This document shows positions 61,610 through 64,000 of a stretch of 64,000 nucleotides of DNA, in pieces (the stretch's first letter is position 1; each line of letters starts with the position of its first letter). Under the pieces are notes generated by a model. The model was not told where the DNA came from and ran no database searches. It saw only the letters and a program-made list of their open reading frames with translations. The stretch comes from Sipunculus nudus (taxonomy: Eukaryota > Annelida > Sipuncula > Golfingiida > Sipunculidae). The position numbers and the translations under genes are program-made. Location of the stretch: contig CM049318.1 of assembly GCA_026874595.1 (NCBI GenBank), positions 49,568,750 to 49,632,749 on the forward strand, written 5' to 3'.

Positions 61610-61610
<1 letters not shown>

Positions 61611-61671
<61 letters not shown>
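61611..61671. repeat. (TA)n microsatellite
   Basis: About 30 TA units. Confidence 0.95.
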
Positions 61672-62330
61672 CAGTGGTCCGTCTGTTAGTCTGCAGGTGG
61701 GTCCACTTCCTTGTCAAGTTCGTTTATTGAAGAGCGAATATATCAGCGAAACCAGGTTGTTGTACATGACGATTTATTTATACAGTGCGGTTGCAGTATA
61801 TACAGGGTACTTGTCTCTGGAACTGAACATAAGAAATAACTGTAGACGAACTGCTTACACGGAGAGTCAGCGCTGGTCTCTTTATAGAGACCAATTTAAC
61901 AAGAAATATACGTAGGTAATAATATGAATATACATAAAGTACTTGGCACTAACGACTAGTGTGTCACTAAATACTTTATCGACGGTTAAATACCTCGTAT
62001 TTGAACTTTTTATGAACAAGTAATTCCAACAGTAATTCCTTCCATTAAATTACTTCGTTTCTGAACATTTACAGAAGCAGCATAAACATTAGTATATAAT
62101 ATTTCTTAGAATAATAAGGACTACTTCATGAAGGATAACTTAACCTTTAGTCGCTATTTTATGACTTCGTAAGATACTCTGAAGAAGGCCTACCTGAACA
62201 TAAGAAATAACTGTAGACGAACTGCCTACACGGAGAGTCAGCGCTGGTCTGAATCTCCTGGACAGTTCGCCCTGAGCATTCGCGGTGACCACAACTTTCC
62301 GCTCTATTACACCCGTTCATTACAACAGTT
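61672..62330 (-). repeat. LTR-like block with a 57-bp direct duplication
   Basis: The minus strand runs from TGTTGTAATGAACGGG (about 62,312-62,327) through a TATA-like TGTATAAATAAATCG and an AATAAACG to a GACCACTGTTA end, an order that recalls U3-R-U5 of an LTR. I could not find a target-site duplication. Within it, 61,823-61,879 and 62,194-62,250 are 57-bp direct repeats differing at one base (CTGCTTACAC versus CTGCCTACAC). Confidence 0.35.
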
Positions 62331-62509
62331 CATGATAACGAAAACCGGTCCCAAGGAGTGGAACTGGTTTACAAGCAAGTATGACCAGCGAAAACACGAA
62401 ATTGCAAGCAATATGGCCATTGTACTAAAAAAATAATAATAGACCCTATGAGTGATAATATATAAAGGGTACAAAATTGATGATAAGGTGCCTATATTGA
62501 ACGAACCAT

Positions 62510-62512
<3 letters not shown>

Positions 62513-62573
<61 letters not shown>
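62513..62573. repeat. (TA)n microsatellite
   Basis: About 30 TA units. From 62,574 to 63,600 the sequence is AT-rich with TATCTATATATATAAG-AATAAACCTTAAA words repeated three times near 63,295-63,395. No gene seen. Confidence 0.95.
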
Positions 62574-62578
<5 letters not shown>

Positions 62579-63600
62579 TAGCGTCTGTATGACACATTTC
62601 GAATATATTACAATTAAATTTAAGGTTTTAGAAAATATGGTTATATGTTTCCAATATAAATTAAATCTAAACCAGGTTTAGATATATAATATTTTATAGT
62701 AAAATCATATATGAAACCATAGTCTATTTATATTTTTCATTTGCATTATATATATGTCAGCCTAATAGGAGAGGGGTAATTACATTGACCATCCCCCTTT
62801 CCAAAATGTAGAAGGATATATACCCCCATCCCTGTATTGACATCCCTATTCTTATTTTTAACAGCTGAAGGGATGGAGCTAACCAAACCCTCGCGCCGAC
62901 CAAGTAACCTACACACTTAGTTAGAATATAAGCCATTTCCACTTGTTTAAACAAAAGTAACAATGACAATGTGAAATCATCTATATAGAATTCCGCTAGA
63001 GTATGTACGTGGAATAACAAAATAACAATAATATGTTTATTTATTTATTCCATTAGAAACAAATATGATGCTAGACCTTAATAGAAGCTGACGTCAAAAT
63101 AATTTGAAAAAACTACCTTTGTCATTTTTTATAGTTGGGTGTCCGGTTTTCTTTTTACAGTGTCAGGTAGTAGTCATATTGGTTACCAATGTTTGTCTGA
63201 TAATGTCCCCAAAATCGATGCGTTCGAGGAGCTGAAAAATAAACAGTTAGTAACTCGTATATTTTATGTTGAAGAAATGATCGATACCTGAACGGTATCT
63301 ATATATATAAGAATAAACCTTAAAGTTATCTATATGTAAGAATAAACCTTTAAAGGTATCTATATATATATATGAATAAACCTTAAATGTTTCTTTGACA
63401 GTACCTTACTAAAGTGAACCTGTACTGTTGTAAACAGCGGTTTCCGTTACAAAATAAATATCTTGCCACTTTTAGTAATTGAAAGATACTTACCTCTTAT
63501 TCTTTTAAGTTCTTGACCCCCGGAATCGAGGGTACAAAGTCCTCAACAAAAAAAAAACAAAATGACCACAGGTCACACGCTTGCCGGAAATGGAAATAAA

Positions 63601-63632
63601 GCAGACAGACAGAAAGACAGACAGAAAGACAG
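63601..63632. repeat. (CAGA)n tract
   Basis: CAGACAGACAGAAAGACAGA and similar units. No gene seen from here to the end of the window. Confidence 0.8.
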
Positions 63633-64000
63633 GGGATGTAGAAACAGTAATATAAATGAGCAACGAGATTTGGCAAGACTTCCAGTTTTATCTTGTCAAG
63701 CTGGGCTTATGTAACGAAATGCCGAAAACTAGACCTGTGTAGCTGTTAAAGTCGCCGAGTTATAAGCAGTAATGTTTTCGTGTAATCTCTTTTTTTTCTC
63801 GTTTTTCGAGATATGGTGCGAGATTTTGCAAGACTTGCACCTAGTCCCAAACCGACATGGAACTCTGCGGATGTACATACATAGCGTAAGAAGATAAACA
63901 AATCTTTACTAAAAGTTTTATATGTATGGTTAATTTAGCACGTTCTGACAACTTTCTTCCACTTCAAAATTTGCTTTTCCATCGTGACATATTTGGTCCC

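Noticed and set aside
61316-61610. Plus-strand LTR ending before the (TA)n tract
   Set aside because: It has short tandem words (GAGAGTCAGAA, GTCTTTAGGA) and an AATAAA, but no paired TG/CA ends or target duplication.

Overview
This 64 kb window is AT-rich eukaryotic DNA that is almost empty of protein-coding sequence. I can support one protein-coding piece: the last exon of a von Willebrand factor A (VWA) domain gene at the left edge, with a good splice acceptor, a stop codon and a polyadenylation signal. Nearly everything else is transposable-element (TE) debris, tandem repeats and microsatellites. Long (TA)n, (CT)n and (AC)n tracts, many poly-G/C runs, intron and splice signals, solo-LTR, Helitron, hAT-like and tRNA-SINE structures point to an animal genome. 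The mix of repeats looks like a marine lophotrochozoan, probably a mollusc such as a bivalve. That placement is inference from repeat style and was not checked by search.

Layout. 0-1.35 kb: intron and terminal exon of the VWA gene. 1.9-5.7 kb: an old repeat, a 1.9 kb hAT-like element carrying a nested second element, and a small MITE. 6.6-8.2 kb: a degenerate tandem array. 8.2-12.1 kb: no gene seen. 12.1-17.7 kb: a diverged tandem array broken by a non-autonomous Helitron (12,915-14,799) and a solo LTR (16,542-17,377). 18-20.7 kb: four copies of one hairpin-headed MITE. 21.19-25.03 kb: a large non-autonomous element of ~341-bp tandem units, split by a second, inverted copy of the Helitron (22,519-23,701). 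25.9 kb: a tRNA-derived SINE. 27.65-30.1 kb: two further tandem arrays. 32.6-37 kb: nested repeats and a segmental duplication. 38.3-40.7 kb: microsatellites and a MITE. 41.2-42.6 kb: a third Helitron-like element. 45.3-48.7 kb: minisatellite, MITE, and a 1.1 kb element with terminal inverted repeats built from GTACCTG repeats. 51-63 kb: scattered repeat fragments, a 460-bp hAT MITE and LTR-like blocks.

The most notable pattern is a perfect 12-bp palindrome, GGTGGCGCCACC. Exact or near-exact copies recur about 30 times as a fixed landmark, one per tandem unit, in several elements whose other sequence differs: at least two Helitron subfamilies, a different TE class with ACAAG...CTAAAA ends, and the 6.6-8.2 kb array. 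In the paired Helitrons the palindromes alternate at ~130 and ~148 bp. The 5' domain of the same Helitrons also carries a DR1-type nuclear-receptor motif (AGGTCA-N-AGGTCA). Units seem to have been traded between TE classes while the palindrome stayed intact. All element calls come from reading termini, hairpins, inverted repeats and target-site duplications by eye. No database search was possible.
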